Position numbers and translations under genes: made by a program
Assembly: GCA_947175205.1 (NCBI GenBank)
Contig: CAMWLS010000009.1
Coordinates: forward strand, 1-60,058
DNA: 60,058 bases
Direction of reading: 5' to 3'
From: an uncultured Porphyromonadaceae bacterium
GTDB taxonomy: Bacteria; Bacteroidota; Bacteroidia; Bacteroidales; Muribaculaceae
In this document: positions 47,052 through 56,627 of the stretch, in pieces
Layout of the letters: every line of letters starts with the position of its first letter
Numbering within the stretch: the first letter of the stretch is position 1
The notes under the pieces: model-generated
Seen by the model: the letters and a program-made list of their open reading frames with translations, nothing else
The model's database searches: none
What the model was told of the DNA's origin: nothing

Positions 47052-47777
47052 CTAATTCTGACCGGTGCTTTTTGCCGTCTTGTCAGAATCCTGGTTGAAT
47101 CCCCCTATGGCGTGTGCTATATATACGGTAAATACGGGGAACAGAATGAGACCTCCGCCTGAAAGTATTACAGATAATACACGCCCAACGGTGGTGTACT
47201 CATTAATATATGAGCCGGCTGTGGTCATGCACATCACAGCCCACCATAATGCCTGCCAGTAATCAGTAATATCAGGATTTATATCATATTCGGAAACATA
47301 GAACATCAGACTTCCAAAGTATAATACCACAACCAGAAGTACCAGATAAGCAGTAAGCATACCGGTAAAGCGGTCTGATCTTATGTTCCCGTTTACAAGA
47401 GCCAAAACGTAAGCGGCACGAATCATGGGTACTATACGGAGAAGGAATCTAAGCTCGCCAGTAAGATCTATACCTAAGTAATCAACAATATTAAGATAGG
47501 GTATGCTGACAATAAGGAATATTATCAGTTCTATGGTGTATCTCAGTGTTTTGGGAGAAAGGGTGAATTCAACAATCACGTTGAAAATAAAATAAATACA
47601 AATCCATAGTTGAATCTTTATATATAATGAATCTGTAAAATATGATACGTGCCTAAAGACATCAGCGGATATCATAAGTACTAATGCCAGTGCTCCGGCC
47701 AATACAAGCAAGCGCATGTAGAGTAAGAGTTTACTCTTCCATTCAGGCATTTTATCATTGGATCTAAGTTGTAGCAT
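47052..47777 (-). CDS. Ion-channel-like membrane protein with non-canonical filter
   Basis: 241 residues with about five membrane helices and a pore-loop-like segment WQALWWAVMCMTTAGS before the last helix. The layout is that of a voltage-gated-like K+ channel: helices at about 17-40, 52-72, 78-97, an arginine-bearing helix (RFLLRIVPMIRAA, 110-122), 140-160, pore loop 172-190 and last helix 198-222. The selectivity filter should read TVGYG, but the protein has TTAGS (185-189), so ion choice is uncertain. No RCK domain is fused. Confidence 0.75.
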   Translation of the reverse strand: MLQLRSNDKMPEWKSKLLLYMRLLVLAGALALVLMISADVFRHVSYFTDSLYIKIQLWICIYFIFNVIVEFTLSPKTLRYTIELIIFLIVSIPYLNIVDYLGIDLTGELRFLLRIVPMIRAAYVLALVNGNIRSDRFTGMLTAYLVLLVVVLYFGSLMFYVSEYDINPDITDYWQALWWAVMCMTTAGSYINEYTTVGRVLSVILSGGGLILFPVFTVYIAHAIGGFNQDSDKTAKSTGQN

Positions 47778-47975
47778 AACTGTATAATGAATTTACATTT
47801 ATAACACATGGGATAATCAGAAGTTCATACTAAGATTAACATAAGTTATAGCGGCGGTTGTTTTCTCAAAAATTATATTAATACTGTTAAAACCATTTAA
47901 ATGAGACATCCTTACATCAAAGCATATTGTTTCATGTATAAGCAATATTCAACTAACCTATGATGTAATAAGAAT

Positions 47976-48479
47976 ATGGGAAACAAAAAAATAGAAAGCC
48001 AGTTAGTGGCACTGCAGACAAATCTACTGAATTTTGCATATTCACTTACGCTAAATAAAACTGCGGCGGAAGATTTACTTCAAGATACCACACTGAAGGT
48101 TCTTGATAATGAAGACAAGTACACTCAAAACGTAAATTTCAAGGGATGGGTCTTTACAATAATGAGGAACCTGTTCATTAACAATTACCGTAAGGAGATG
48201 CGCTCAGGAAGCTTAGTAGACAGTTCAGAGGATTTATACCTGATGAATTCAAACGCAGATCTGTCTCCGGAGACACCGGAGGGATCTCTATCTGTCATTG
48301 AGATTACAGGTATGATGGAACAACTTCCCGCGGAATTACGGAAGCCATTCAGAATGCATATTGCAGGCTATAAATATGCAGAAATAGCAGAGTACACGTC
48401 TCTCCCGGTTGGGACCATTAAGAGTCGAATATTCTTTGCGCGTAAACGTTTACAAGAAATGTTATCAGATTATAAATAA
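47976..48479 (+). CDS. ECF-type RNA polymerase sigma factor
   Basis: 167 residues. Sigma region 2 (about 20-85, with AEDLLQDTTLKVL and FKGWVFTIMRNLFINNYRK) and region 4 (about 110-160, with EIAEYTSLPVGTIKSRIFFARKRL). Directs RNA polymerase to a special set of promoters, often for envelope stress or nutrient uptake. No anti-sigma gene (FecR or zinc-binding type) is adjacent on its strand, so it is an orphan here. Monocistronic. Confidence 0.92.
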   Translation: MGNKKIESQLVALQTNLLNFAYSLTLNKTAAEDLLQDTTLKVLDNEDKYTQNVNFKGWVFTIMRNLFINNYRKEMRSGSLVDSSEDLYLMNSNADLSPETPEGSLSVIEITGMMEQLPAELRKPFRMHIAGYKYAEIAEYTSLPVGTIKSRIFFARKRLQEMLSDYK

Positions 48480-48497
48480 AAAAGGGTGTGTAAATAG

Positions 48498-48593
48498 GTC
48501 AGAAACAAGGCACTGAGGATAAGGCTGCCGGGAGCAAACATATGTTACCGAAGCTGGATTCCGAAAGTAACGCCGCAGATGGCCTGTTATGAC
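48498..48593. other. Nested inverted repeats downstream of the sigma gene
   Basis: Pairs 48498-48501/48590-48593, 48504-48511/48582-48588 (bulged), 48525-48528/48575-48578 and 48544-48548/48567-48571 nest into a rod about 95 bases long. No protein is encoded. On the minus strand a T run follows some 10 bases after the stem, so it may be part of the DUF695 transcript end or a small RNA. Individual helices are short. Confidence 0.3.
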
Positions 48594-48652
48594 ACATCGC
48601 CTCTGTTATGTTGTCCTTAAGTATGCCAACAATCAGAAATACTCACAAAAAG

Positions 48653-49078
48653 TTAGTCCTCTTGCTTGCTTAGTGTGCACATCTCATGGTATTCTTCCCA
48701 TGAAGAGTCATTCTCTGCTGTTATTTCCAATGGGAGTAGGGGAAGTGTGCTGAATGCTTCATTAAGTTTCTTATTAAAGATATTTGTACTTAAAGTATAA
48801 AATACCCAGTCTCGGCGACCGGCGCCGGTATATATTCCTGTCATAACGGCCACCGGATCTTTGGTTAAGATACTGTGGAAAGCATCAGTCGCTATCTCCA
48901 TAGTTTTTGCATCAGTTTCTGATGGCATTCCGCAAGAACCGTACTGCCAGCTCACGGTGACACGGATATGGAAACGCGGGTTATTGCGGAACGTACTGAC
49001 ATCGTCCCTGCCTGTTACCATAATTAGCTCACCATTTTCATCTTCAAGTGGGGTTGTCCACCAATGCTGATTATCCAT
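48653..49078 (-). CDS. DUF695-like protein
   Basis: 141 residues, no signal peptide. Segments resembling DUF695: WWTTPLEDENGELIMVTGRDD near the N-terminus split by a beta strand (HIRVTVSWQY), then GIYTGAGRRDWVFYT and a final EITAENDSSWEEYHEM. The function of the family is unknown. The start codon lies only about 12 bases after the 3' end of rnpB on the same strand, so it may be transcribed by read-through from there. Confidence 0.65.
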   Translation of the reverse strand: MDNQHWWTTPLEDENGELIMVTGRDDVSTFRNNPRFHIRVTVSWQYGSCGMPSETDAKTMEIATDAFHSILTKDPVAVMTGIYTGAGRRDWVFYTLSTNIFNKKLNEAFSTLPLLPLEITAENDSSWEEYHEMCTLSKQED

Positions 49079-49089
49079 GATATAAAAAA

Positions 49090-49480
49090 GAGACAGCTGG
49101 CCTGATTTAGATTGCTTGTAAGCCGGGTTATGTTCCGGGGAAAGCCCCGGAATCCGTCATTTATCTATGTGTATTGTCACCAACACACTAAAGCAGTCTA
49201 CCCCTCGGCAAGAAGCGAGCAGCCTCATGCGCCGATATACTTGACCTTGCAACCCATAGGTAGTGCGGCAGCATATGTCACCATATGCTCCGGTGAGCTC
49301 TTACCTCACCTTTTCACCCTTACCACATGCGTGGCGGTTTTTCTCTGTCACCTTAACCTTACCGTTTCCGATAACTTCCGGTTAGGAAATATAGTGCTCT
49401 GTGTTGCCCGGACTTTCCTCTTGCCTCTTAAGTCTTAAAACTGAGACAAGCGACGGATCCACATTCATTTCAGGCCAGCT
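49090..49480 (-). ncRNA. rnpB: RNase P RNA
   Basis: Catalytic RNA that trims tRNA 5' ends. On the minus strand the conserved P4-region sequence GAGGAAAGTCCGGGCAAC is present near the 5' part (around 49422-49405), together with the later AGACTGCTTTAG-like region and the 3' CCGGCTTACAAG. The first and last bases form a perfect 11-bp P1 helix (49470-49480 with 49094-49104), which fixes the ends; a T run follows the 3' arm as terminator. About 385 nt, bacterial A type. It lies 27 bases downstream of lpxA. Confidence 0.95.
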
Positions 49481-49507
49481 AATCTCCTGTATGTTACTAA
49501 TATAAAA

Positions 49508-50302
49508 TTAAATTCCTGCTCTTAGAATTCCTCTCTTGGAATTACGTATAAAATCCACAATTTTATCTCGCTCCGGAGTATCGGGAAGTTCGTCTATAAC
49601 ATGGGGAATAGCATCTGTTATATTCCATCGGGACAGATAAAGATATCTGTATACTTCCTGTATATCACTTATCTGCTGATCAGAAAACTGGTGTCTTCTC
49701 AAGCCTACTACGTTAACGCCGGCATATGAAATAGGCTCTCTGGCTGCTTTAACATATGGAGGTATGTCCTTATTAATCAGAGCGCCTCCCTGAATCATTA
49801 CATAAGAACCAAGATGACAGAATTGATGTACGAGGGTACCCCCGCCAATTACAGCAAAATCATCTACCTGTACTTCACCGGCAAGCTGAGTAGAGTTAGA
49901 CATGATGACATTGTTTCCTACTTTACAGTCATGTGCAACATGGCTGTATGCCATAATAAGACAGTTAGAGCCCACACGAGTTTCACCTTTGGAGGCTGTA
50001 CCTCTATTCACCGTAGCACACTCTCTGATGGTGGTGTTATCGCCTATTATAGCCAGGGTTTCTTCTCCCCTGAATTTAAGATCCTGTGGTACACCTGCTA
50101 CTACGGCTCCGGGGAATATTTTGCAGTTAGCACCTATGCGTGCTCCGGGGAAAATAACAGCTCCGGAACAAATGTAAGTCCCTTCACCTATCTCAACATT
50201 GCCGTGTATAGTGGCAAAGTTCTCAACAATGACACCGCGGCCTAATTTAGCATTCGGATGAACTGAAGCTAATGGCCCTATTTCGGGATTTCCTTTTTTC
50301 AT
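49508..50302 (-). CDS. lpxA: UDP-N-acetylglucosamine O-acyltransferase
   Basis: 264 residues of left-handed beta-helix hexapeptide repeats (LGRGVIVENFATIHGNVEIGE begins the series), with the catalytic-His region VAHDCKVGNN, GGGTLVHQFCHLGSY, and a helical C-terminal domain (about 195-264). First step of lipid A synthesis, attaching a hydroxyacyl chain to UDP-GlcNAc. Its start overlaps the end of the lpxC/fabZ gene by 4 bases. Confidence 0.96.
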   Translation of the reverse strand: MKKGNPEIGPLASVHPNAKLGRGVIVENFATIHGNVEIGEGTYICSGAVIFPGARIGANCKIFPGAVVAGVPQDLKFRGEETLAIIGDNTTIRECATVNRGTASKGETRVGSNCLIMAYSHVAHDCKVGNNVIMSNSTQLAGEVQVDDFAVIGGGTLVHQFCHLGSYVMIQGGALINKDIPPYVKAAREPISYAGVNVVGLRRHQFSDQQISDIQEVYRYLYLSRWNITDAIPHVIDELPDTPERDKIVDFIRNSKRGILRAGI

Positions 50303-51681
50303 TTATTCTTAATTATCTGTGCCATGAACTCACACTCACATACCACCTTCTCTCCAACAAAGGCAAGTCCCTTCATAACGGCCATACCTCTACGCATTTC
50401 TGTAACAAAGGAAACATGGAAGAGAAGTGTGTCGCCGGGAACTACCTTCTGGCGGAATTTCACATTGTCTATCTTCATAAAGTATGTGGAATAACGCTCA
50501 GGGTCTTCAACGGCGCCTAATACTAACAGGCCGCCGGTCTGTGCCATAGCCTCAACCAGTAATACTCCGGGCATAACCGGTTCCTGTGGAAAATGCCCCA
50601 TGAAGAAAGGTTCATTGGTGGTAACATTCTTGACACCTACTATGTAGTTAGTACCCTTGTCAATAATCTTATCCACAAGTAAGAACGGATAACGGTGAGG
50701 AAGCAGCTCGCGAATACGATTGTTATCCATTAGCGGGGCTACGTTGGGGTTATAGATAGGGGCCTGAACGTCCTGTTTTTTGATATCATTTCTGATATCT
50801 TTGGCAACCCTTGTATTAATGGCATGACCCGGGCGCGTTGCAATAACTTTACCTTTGAGAGGTCTGCCTATCAGCGCTAAATCACCTATAACATCCAGAA
50901 GTTTGTGCCTTGCGGGTTCGTTATCATGATTCAAGGGAAAATCATTGATATAGCCGAATGAGTCAACATGACGGCGTGCCACTCCCAGCTCATCGGCAAC
51001 CTGATCAAGTTTCTCTTGTGACATGGGAGCATCATATATAACTATGGCGTTGTCTAAATCACCACCCTTGATAAGCCCGGCTGCCAAGAGAGCCTCAACC
51101 TCGCGTGCAAAAACAAATGTACGGGATGAAGCTATCTCCTGATTAAATTCAGTCATATGCTCCATGGATGCATACTGATTGGAAAGAACCGGTGAGTCAA
51201 AGTTTATTTTTACCTCAACAGAAAACTCATCATCAGGTAAAATAATAATTTTTGAACGAGTCTCAGGATCAGTATGCTCAATTTTATGCTTTATATAGTA
51301 AAAGTCCTTATCATCTTTCTGTTCCTGAAGGCCAACCTTTTCTATTTCTTCAGCGAAAGCCATAGCGCTGCCGTCAAGAATAGGAATCTCTGGGCCGTTG
51401 ACTTTTATAAGTACATTGTCAACACCTGCAGCATAAAGGGCGGCTAACGAGTGTTCAACAGTACTAACGGTAATATCTTTTTTCCCCAGAACCGTTCCTC
51501 TGTTTGTGGCAACTACGTTTTCAGCGAGAGCATCTATAACGGGAGAGCCTTCAAGATCTGTTCTCATAATCTTGTAGCCATGATTATCCGGAGCCGGTAA
51601 AAATTCTGCCGTTACTTCCCGTCCGGTATGTAGACCTTTGCCGGAGACAGAAAAAGAGTCTTTTAGTGTTAACTGTTTCAT
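50299..51681 (-). CDS. lpxC-fabZ: Bifunctional LpxC deacetylase / FabZ dehydratase
   Basis: 460 residues, a fusion typical of Bacteroidetes. The LpxC part (about 1-300) has zinc ligands His77 (TVEHSLAAL), His259 and Asp263 ([10 protein letters not shown]) and catalytic His286. The FabZ part (about 315-460) has HRYPFLLVD and the active-site His363 ([12 protein letters not shown]) and Glu377. It commits lipid A synthesis and dehydrates hydroxyacyl-ACP, tying lipid A to fatty acid flow. Middle gene of lpxD-lpxC/fabZ-lpxA. Confidence 0.96.
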   Translation of the reverse strand: MKQLTLKDSFSVSGKGLHTGREVTAEFLPAPDNHGYKIMRTDLEGSPVIDALAENVVATNRGTVLGKKDITVSTVEHSLAALYAAGVDNVLIKVNGPEIPILDGSAMAFAEEIEKVGLQEQKDDKDFYYIKHKIEHTDPETRSKIIILPDDEFSVEVKINFDSPVLSNQYASMEHMTEFNQEIASSRTFVFAREVEALLAAGLIKGGDLDNAIVIYDAPMSQEKLDQVADELGVARRHVDSFGYINDFPLNHDNEPARHKLLDVIGDLALIGRPLKGKVIATRPGHAINTRVAKDIRNDIKKQDVQAPIYNPNVAPLMDNNRIRELLPHRYPFLLVDKIIDKGTNYIVGVKNVTTNEPFFMGHFPQEPVMPGVLLVEAMAQTGGLLVLGAVEDPERYSTYFMKIDNVKFRQKVVPGDTLLFHVSFVTEMRRGMAVMKGLAFVGEKVVCECEFMAQIIKNK

Positions 51682-51700
51682 CGTTATTGTTAAGAGAGGA

Positions 51701-52738
51701 TTAATTATCTTGGTTTATATGTTTTTCTATTGCTGAAACTCGTTTGAAAAGTCCAGAAAGGCGTTTAATTAGTACAGTATTTCTGGCAAATTCTCCGGCA
51801 TTAACAGCGGGATAGCCCATTATACGACTATTGTTGTCAATGTTACCGGGGATTCCGGTTTGTGCGCCAACAGTTACATTATCACCCACGTGAATGTGGC
51901 CGGCAACCCCAACCTGGCCTCCTATCATGCCATGAGAACCAATCTTAGCCGATCCGGCAATACCAGTCTGTGCTGCAATTACAGTATGCTCTCCAATCTC
52001 AACATTGTGAGCTATCTGTATCAGATTATCCAGTTTAACGCCTCTGTTAATTACTGTAGCACCCATGGTGGCTCTATCTACTGTTGTGTTGGCTCCAATT
52101 TCAACATTGTCCTCAATGTTTACAGCTCCTATCTGAGGAATCTTATTATAAGTTTTATCCTCAGTGGGTGCAAAGCCAAAGCCATCCGCACCGATAACAA
52201 CGCCGGCGTGAAGTATGCAGTTTTTTCCAATCTTGCATCCATGGTATACCTTAGCTCCAGGATAGATAATGGTATTGTCTCCTATCTCAGTATTATGGCC
52301 TATGTATACCTGTGGGTAAATCTTAACATTCTTCCCCAGCTTTACATCTTTCCCTATATAGGCAAAGGCACCAATGTAGCAATCTTCATTTACATGAACT
52401 CCTTCAGCCACATATGATGGCTGTTCGATTCCAGAGGGCTGGGGATTGAGATAGGTGTCTATCAATGTAAGCAGAGCGGAAAGTGTCTGGTAAGGATCAT
52501 CCACTTTTATTAAGGTAGTGTTAAGGTTTTTGTCGGAATCAGGAACAAAATCTTTTCGCACAAGAACTATAGATGCCTTTGTATTATAAAGGTAGGGTGT
52601 ATATAGTGGATTGGCAAGAAACGTAATGGAACCGGGCATTGCTTCCTCAATTTTGGAAAAAGTGTGAACCTTTGCCTGAGGATTACCTACAATATCACCA
52701 TTAACGTGAGCCGCTATCATTTCAGCTGTAAATTCCAT
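51701..52738 (-). CDS. lpxD: UDP-3-O-acylglucosamine N-acyltransferase
   Basis: 345 residues: an N-terminal uridine-binding domain (about 1-100), a hexapeptide beta-helix (about 105-300, with [19 protein letters not shown], which holds the catalytic His), and a C-terminal helix. Third acylation step of lipid A. First gene of the operon; the next gene starts 19 bases after its stop. Confidence 0.96.
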   Translation of the reverse strand: MEFTAEMIAAHVNGDIVGNPQAKVHTFSKIEEAMPGSITFLANPLYTPYLYNTKASIVLVRKDFVPDSDKNLNTTLIKVDDPYQTLSALLTLIDTYLNPQPSGIEQPSYVAEGVHVNEDCYIGAFAYIGKDVKLGKNVKIYPQVYIGHNTEIGDNTIIYPGAKVYHGCKIGKNCILHAGVVIGADGFGFAPTEDKTYNKIPQIGAVNIEDNVEIGANTTVDRATMGATVINRGVKLDNLIQIAHNVEIGEHTVIAAQTGIAGSAKIGSHGMIGGQVGVAGHIHVGDNVTVGAQTGIPGNIDNNSRIMGYPAVNAGEFARNTVLIKRLSGLFKRVSAIEKHINQDN

Positions 52739-52758
52739 ATCTCCTTTTCAGTTTTGTG

Positions 52759-52789
52759 CAAAGGTCGTAAAAAAATATTGTTTCACCAA
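52759..52789 (-). promoter_or_regulatory. Promoter of the lpx operon
   Basis: Minus-strand TTG (52789-52787), 20-base spacer, GACCTTTG (52766-52759), one mismatch from TAnnTTTG, about 20 bases before the lpxD start. Confidence 0.55.
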
Positions 52790-52899
52790 GTACTATATAT
52801 ATAGTTACTATGAAAAACATCTATTATGCCCTAAACAGGCATAGTATGTCAGTGGATTAAAGTTGTTAGAGGAGTGGGGGAATTAATTGCTTTCAGAAA

Positions 52900-53355
52900 T
52901 TATTCTAAAATCTGCGCAGCATGATTAGAGGTCTTTATCTGTTTCGGAAGTATTATTCTGCTTATTCTGCCATCAGGTTCTATGATAAATGTGGTACGGA
53001 AAGTACCCATGTACTTTCTGCCATACATGCTTTTTTCTCCCCATACACCGAAATCCTCTACAAGTTTATGATCAGTATCCGAAATTAAAGGGAAGGGAAG
53101 CGAGTTTTTTGCTTTAAATTTCAGGTGAGATGCAGCGCTGTCTACACTAACACCTATAACCTGAAATCCCACATCTTCAAGATCTGTATAGTTGTCACGT
53201 AGATTACACGCCTGTGCTGTACATCCTGAAGTCATATCCTTAGGATAAAAGTACAAGGCAATTCTTTTTCCTTGGTAGTCACTGCGTTTTACCTCTTTCC
53301 CGTTTTCATCCAGGCCTAATACATCTGGAACAAAATCTCCTATTGCGTAACTCAT
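52900..53355 (-). CDS. bcp: Thioredoxin-dependent thiol peroxidase (Bcp/PrxQ)
   Basis: 151 residues. The peroxidatic Cys45 and resolving Cys50 are in DMTSGCTAQACNLRD, the atypical 2-Cys pattern. Reduces peroxides in the cytoplasm with electrons from thioredoxin. Together with SOD it gives the cell oxygen tolerance. Single gene. Confidence 0.95.
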   Translation of the reverse strand: MSYAIGDFVPDVLGLDENGKEVKRSDYQGKRIALYFYPKDMTSGCTAQACNLRDNYTDLEDVGFQVIGVSVDSAASHLKFKAKNSLPFPLISDTDHKLVEDFGVWGEKSMYGRKYMGTFRTTFIIEPDGRISRIILPKQIKTSNHAAQILE

Positions 53356-53572
53356 TTTGTATGAATTTTATGCGGTTTTATCTATTTTTTTATATAATAC
53401 AATAACTGAAAAGGATGAAGCCTCCTTACAGACTACAAAAATAATAATTTTTAATACAAACCTGAAAAAATGACATGTATTATTATTTTGACCAATCTTT
53501 AATTCTTCTTAGCGCAGAATATTCCAATCTTTTTGTAAATTCGCGGTTGATATTAATATTAATCTGATAATT

Positions 53573-54640
53573 ATGAGAAAAGGAGTCTGCACAATATTTC
53601 TTATTACCGCACTTACAACATCTTCTCAAAACATGACTGATTTAAATACAAACACATCTCTTGCTCCGCTGGAGCAGTTAAACTTAGTACAAGAGTGGGA
53701 TAAAGTTTTCCCCATAAGTGAAAAAGTTGACCACCGCAAAGTAACCTTTGTTAATCGCTACGGTATAACTCTGGCCGCAGACATGTATATACCTAAAGAT
53801 AATGAAGGTAAACTCCCGGCAATAGCAGTTAGTGGGCCGTTCGGAGCAGTAAAAGAACAGAGCTCAGGTCTTTATGCGCAACAGCTTGCAGAACGAGGTT
53901 TTCTTACCATAGCTTTTGACCCGTCATTTACCGGAGAAAGCGGAGGTATGCCGCGGCGTGTGGCATCGCCTGATATTAATACAGAAGATTTCTCCGCTGC
54001 CGTTGATTTTCTCTCTGTACAGCCCAATGTGGATTCAGAGCGCATCGGTATTTTAGGAATATGCGGGTGGGGCGGAATTGCCATTCAGACAGCAATTAAT
54101 GACCCGCGTATTAAAGCTACATGCGCTTCTACAATGTATGACATGACTCGTGTGAGTGCCAATGGCTATTTTGATGCGGATAACACCATAGAAAAGCGTA
54201 ATCACATGCGCGCATCACTTGCTCAACAGCGAACAGAAGACTATACCGGAGGTCAGTATAAACGTGCAGGTGGAGTAGTGGACCCGGTCCCGGATAATGC
54301 TCTGCAGTTTATTAAGGATTATCATGCATATTACAAAACACCGCGGGGGTTCCATCCGCGGTCAGGTAACTCAACTGATGGATGGAATGTGACATCAGTC
54401 TTACCCTTTATCAACTTTAAGTTTTATGATTATGCCGATGAGCTTGAAAGTGCGGTACTGATAGTACACGGAGACCAGGCGCATTCATATTACTTCGGTA
54501 AAGATACGTTTGCAAAGCTGAAAGGGAATAATAAACTGATGTTGACAGTAAAGGGTGCCAGCCACTGTGACCTTTATGATCAGATAGACATTATACCCTT
54601 TGATGAGATCACAGCTTTCTTTAATGAGTATCTGAAATGA
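53573..54640 (+). CDS. Alpha/beta hydrolase with unusual nucleophile elbow
   Basis: 355 residues, DLH/YcjY-like. Strands and loops are recognisable: a PAIAVSGPFGAVKEQ oxyanion-side loop, AFDPSFTGESGG, acid region VLIVHGDQAHSYYFG and catalytic-His region KGASHCDLYD. The nucleophile elbow reads GICGWGG (162-168); in related proteins (GICGSGG, from memory) a Ser stands where Trp166 is, while Cys164 could in principle act as in dienelactone hydrolase. The N-terminal 20 residues are hydrophobic and may be a weak export signal. The next gene overlaps by 4 bases. Confidence 0.8.
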   Translation: MRKGVCTIFLITALTTSSQNMTDLNTNTSLAPLEQLNLVQEWDKVFPISEKVDHRKVTFVNRYGITLAADMYIPKDNEGKLPAIAVSGPFGAVKEQSSGLYAQQLAERGFLTIAFDPSFTGESGGMPRRVASPDINTEDFSAAVDFLSVQPNVDSERIGILGICGWGGIAIQTAINDPRIKATCASTMYDMTRVSANGYFDADNTIEKRNHMRASLAQQRTEDYTGGQYKRAGGVVDPVPDNALQFIKDYHAYYKTPRGFHPRSGNSTDGWNVTSVLPFINFKFYDYADELESAVLIVHGDQAHSYYFGKDTFAKLKGNNKLMLTVKGASHCDLYDQIDIIPFDEITAFFNEYLK

Positions 54641-55203
54641 CAACTGCGGAATTTATAGCAATCATGAACTCCGGAGCTCTCATACCCGGAGGTGCCCCTG
54701 TGCATCAAAAAATGCATGAGCTAAGTCAGGAAGCTATCAGAATCACTATGGAGTTGAATAATTCATATCATACTCATGAAGAAATTATACAACTTATGTC
54801 TGAACTTACAGGCACAGAGATTCATGAAAGTTTTACCCTTTTCCCTCCTTTCTATACTGACTGCGGTAAGAATATCAGAATAGGTAAACGGGTTTTTATT
54901 AATTCAGGATGTAAATTCCAGGACCAAGGAGGAATTATAATAGGTGATGATGTCCTGATTGGTCATAACTGCGTTATAGCAACGCTGAATCATTGCATGG
55001 ACCCGGATAAGCGAGCTGATATGTTTCCTGCCCCGGTAAGAATAGGGAATAAAGTTTGGATGGGTTCAAATGTTACTATTCTGCAAGGTGTTACAATAGG
55101 AGATGGAGCCGTTCTGGCTGCTGGTTCAGTTGTAAACAAAGATGTTCCACCACGAACCGTTGTTGGCGGAGTCCCAGCAAAAGTCATAAAGACTCTGGAT
55201 TAA
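54637..55203 (+). CDS. Hexapeptide O-acetyltransferase (Maa/NodL/LacA family)
   Basis: 188 residues. An N-terminal Mac-type helix region (about 1-60), then left-handed beta-helix repeats with the catalytic His segment (ATLNHCMDPDKRADMFPAP) and the C-terminal GSVVNKDVPPRTVVGGVPAK signature. Transfers acetyl groups from acetyl-CoA to sugars or related acceptors; the acceptor is unknown. Coupled to the hydrolase by an ATGA overlap, suggesting a shared small-molecule pathway. Ends before a strong terminator. Confidence 0.9.
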   Translation: MTTAEFIAIMNSGALIPGGAPVHQKMHELSQEAIRITMELNNSYHTHEEIIQLMSELTGTEIHESFTLFPPFYTDCGKNIRIGKRVFINSGCKFQDQGGIIIGDDVLIGHNCVIATLNHCMDPDKRADMFPAPVRIGNKVWMGSNVTILQGVTIGDGAVLAAGSVVNKDVPPRTVVGGVPAKVIKTLD

Positions 55204-55245
55204 AACACAGATATTAAGTCCCCTTAAAATGGGCTGAGTCAAAAT

Positions 55246-55290
55246 GAACTGCGCTCCAAAAGTTAGATAAAAACTTTTGGAGCGCAGTTC
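55246..55290. terminator. Bidirectional terminator
   Basis: 19-bp perfect stem (55246-55264 with 55272-55290), 7-base loop, between the convergent acetyltransferase and S41 peptidase genes. Confidence 0.8.
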
Positions 55291-55340
55291 ATAAATACGT
55301 CTTTGCCTAAACAAAGCTAGGTCATATATACCCGGGTATA

Positions 55341-56627
55341 TTACTGTAACAACTTCAATGCCTCTTCAAGTACATTATCTTTGCCAAATAAAATGCTTTC
55401 TGATTCTTCAACTACAACGTCAGGCTGAATTCCGATTCCTATAAACCGGGTGCCATCTGGCAACCATTCATCACGTGCGCATATCCTTGCCATATAGCCA
55501 TACCCAAGTTCTATAGTAATAGGCTGGCCGGTACTGCCTCCTGTTGAAGTGCCTATTATTTTACCTCGTTTAGCTGCTCTGAAGGTAGCTGCAAAATCTT
55601 CTGCAGCTGAGAATGTATTGTTGTTTACCAGAAGCACCACAGGAATTTCAAATTTGGGGATCTCTGCGTGTTGTGATGAGAAAGGAATAAGTAGATCCCC
55701 TTTTTCAATATATGGCTCTACTGCCTTACCCCATGCTTTCATCACCGGAATATATTTGGGTGAAGACCATTCAAGAGCCGGGATAGTATCAGGGCAGATA
55801 AGTCTCAAAATAAAATCGCCATAAGTAGAGTTGCCGCCTTCGTTATCACGAATATCTATCACTAACGATGATACATTTTCAAGCGAATCAAGTACTTCAA
55901 TAAATTTTTCATGATCAAAAAGGCCCTGCTGGAAAGAAGGGATTTTTATATATCCTACATTCCCGGGAAATTTTTTGTGCGAAATAACCCGTTTGCCATA
56001 AGGATTGTATTGCCAGTTCATATCACGCTCCACGTTCAGTGTGAAAACACTGTCCGGTGCGTTTCTGAACTTAACTTTTACAGATTTGTCAGCAGGACCA
56101 TATGACAACTGACCGCCGAAAAAAGCAGCAGATTGCGACCACTGGGGAGTTGAGGAAGGGAAATACGGAATAACGTTTTTTTCACCGTATTCAATAACCT
56201 GCAAGTCATTTATTTCAAGTATCTCGGTCCCGATTTTTAATCCTGACGCTATCATTGCATCAGTAATGACATCAGTTACAAAAACGCGATTGCCAAATCT
56301 TTTTGTAAAGAATGGAAGTGACCAGTCTTTGACGGCCGGCGTATTACACCAAACAGCAGTATGGCCGTCCTTAAGTTTAAAACACAGGTGTTTCAGACTG
56401 TCAAGAAAAGCTTCATCAGTTGGAGTGTCTACAATTTTGGGCAAATGCGCCATGTAGAGGCTATCCCAGTTGCATGGCAGTTTATCAAGGTGTGCGAAAT
56501 TATACTTTACCTCCGTGCCAAATTTTGTAACAATAGAGGCTTTTTGGGCAGGCGTTAACTTACTGGCCGCATTCAGATTAAATGCGGAAAAAATCAGTCC
56601 TATAAAAAAACAGATAAATTTACTCAT
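55341..56627 (-). CDS. S41 family (C-terminal processing-like) serine peptidase
   Basis: 428 residues from the start at 56627, chosen because it begins a good signal peptide (MSKFICFFIGLIFSAFNLNA); an upstream in-frame ATG at 56708 would bury the signal. The S41 core is at about 220-428: NVGYIKIPSF, SSLVIDIRDNEGGN, and the catalytic Ser340 in NNTFSAAEDFA, followed by GTSTGGSTGQP. A PDZ-like stretch (about 110-200) precedes it. Exported to periplasm or surface; substrate unknown. Confidence 0.9.
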   Translation of the reverse strand: MSKFICFFIGLIFSAFNLNAASKLTPAQKASIVTKFGTEVKYNFAHLDKLPCNWDSLYMAHLPKIVDTPTDEAFLDSLKHLCFKLKDGHTAVWCNTPAVKDWSLPFFTKRFGNRVFVTDVITDAMIASGLKIGTEILEINDLQVIEYGEKNVIPYFPSSTPQWSQSAAFFGGQLSYGPADKSVKVKFRNAPDSVFTLNVERDMNWQYNPYGKRVISHKKFPGNVGYIKIPSFQQGLFDHEKFIEVLDSLENVSSLVIDIRDNEGGNSTYGDFILRLICPDTIPALEWSSPKYIPVMKAWGKAVEPYIEKGDLLIPFSSQHAEIPKFEIPVVLLVNNNTFSAAEDFAATFRAAKRGKIIGTSTGGSTGQPITIELGYGYMARICARDEWLPDGTRFIGIGIQPDVVVEESESILFGKDNVLEEALKLLQ

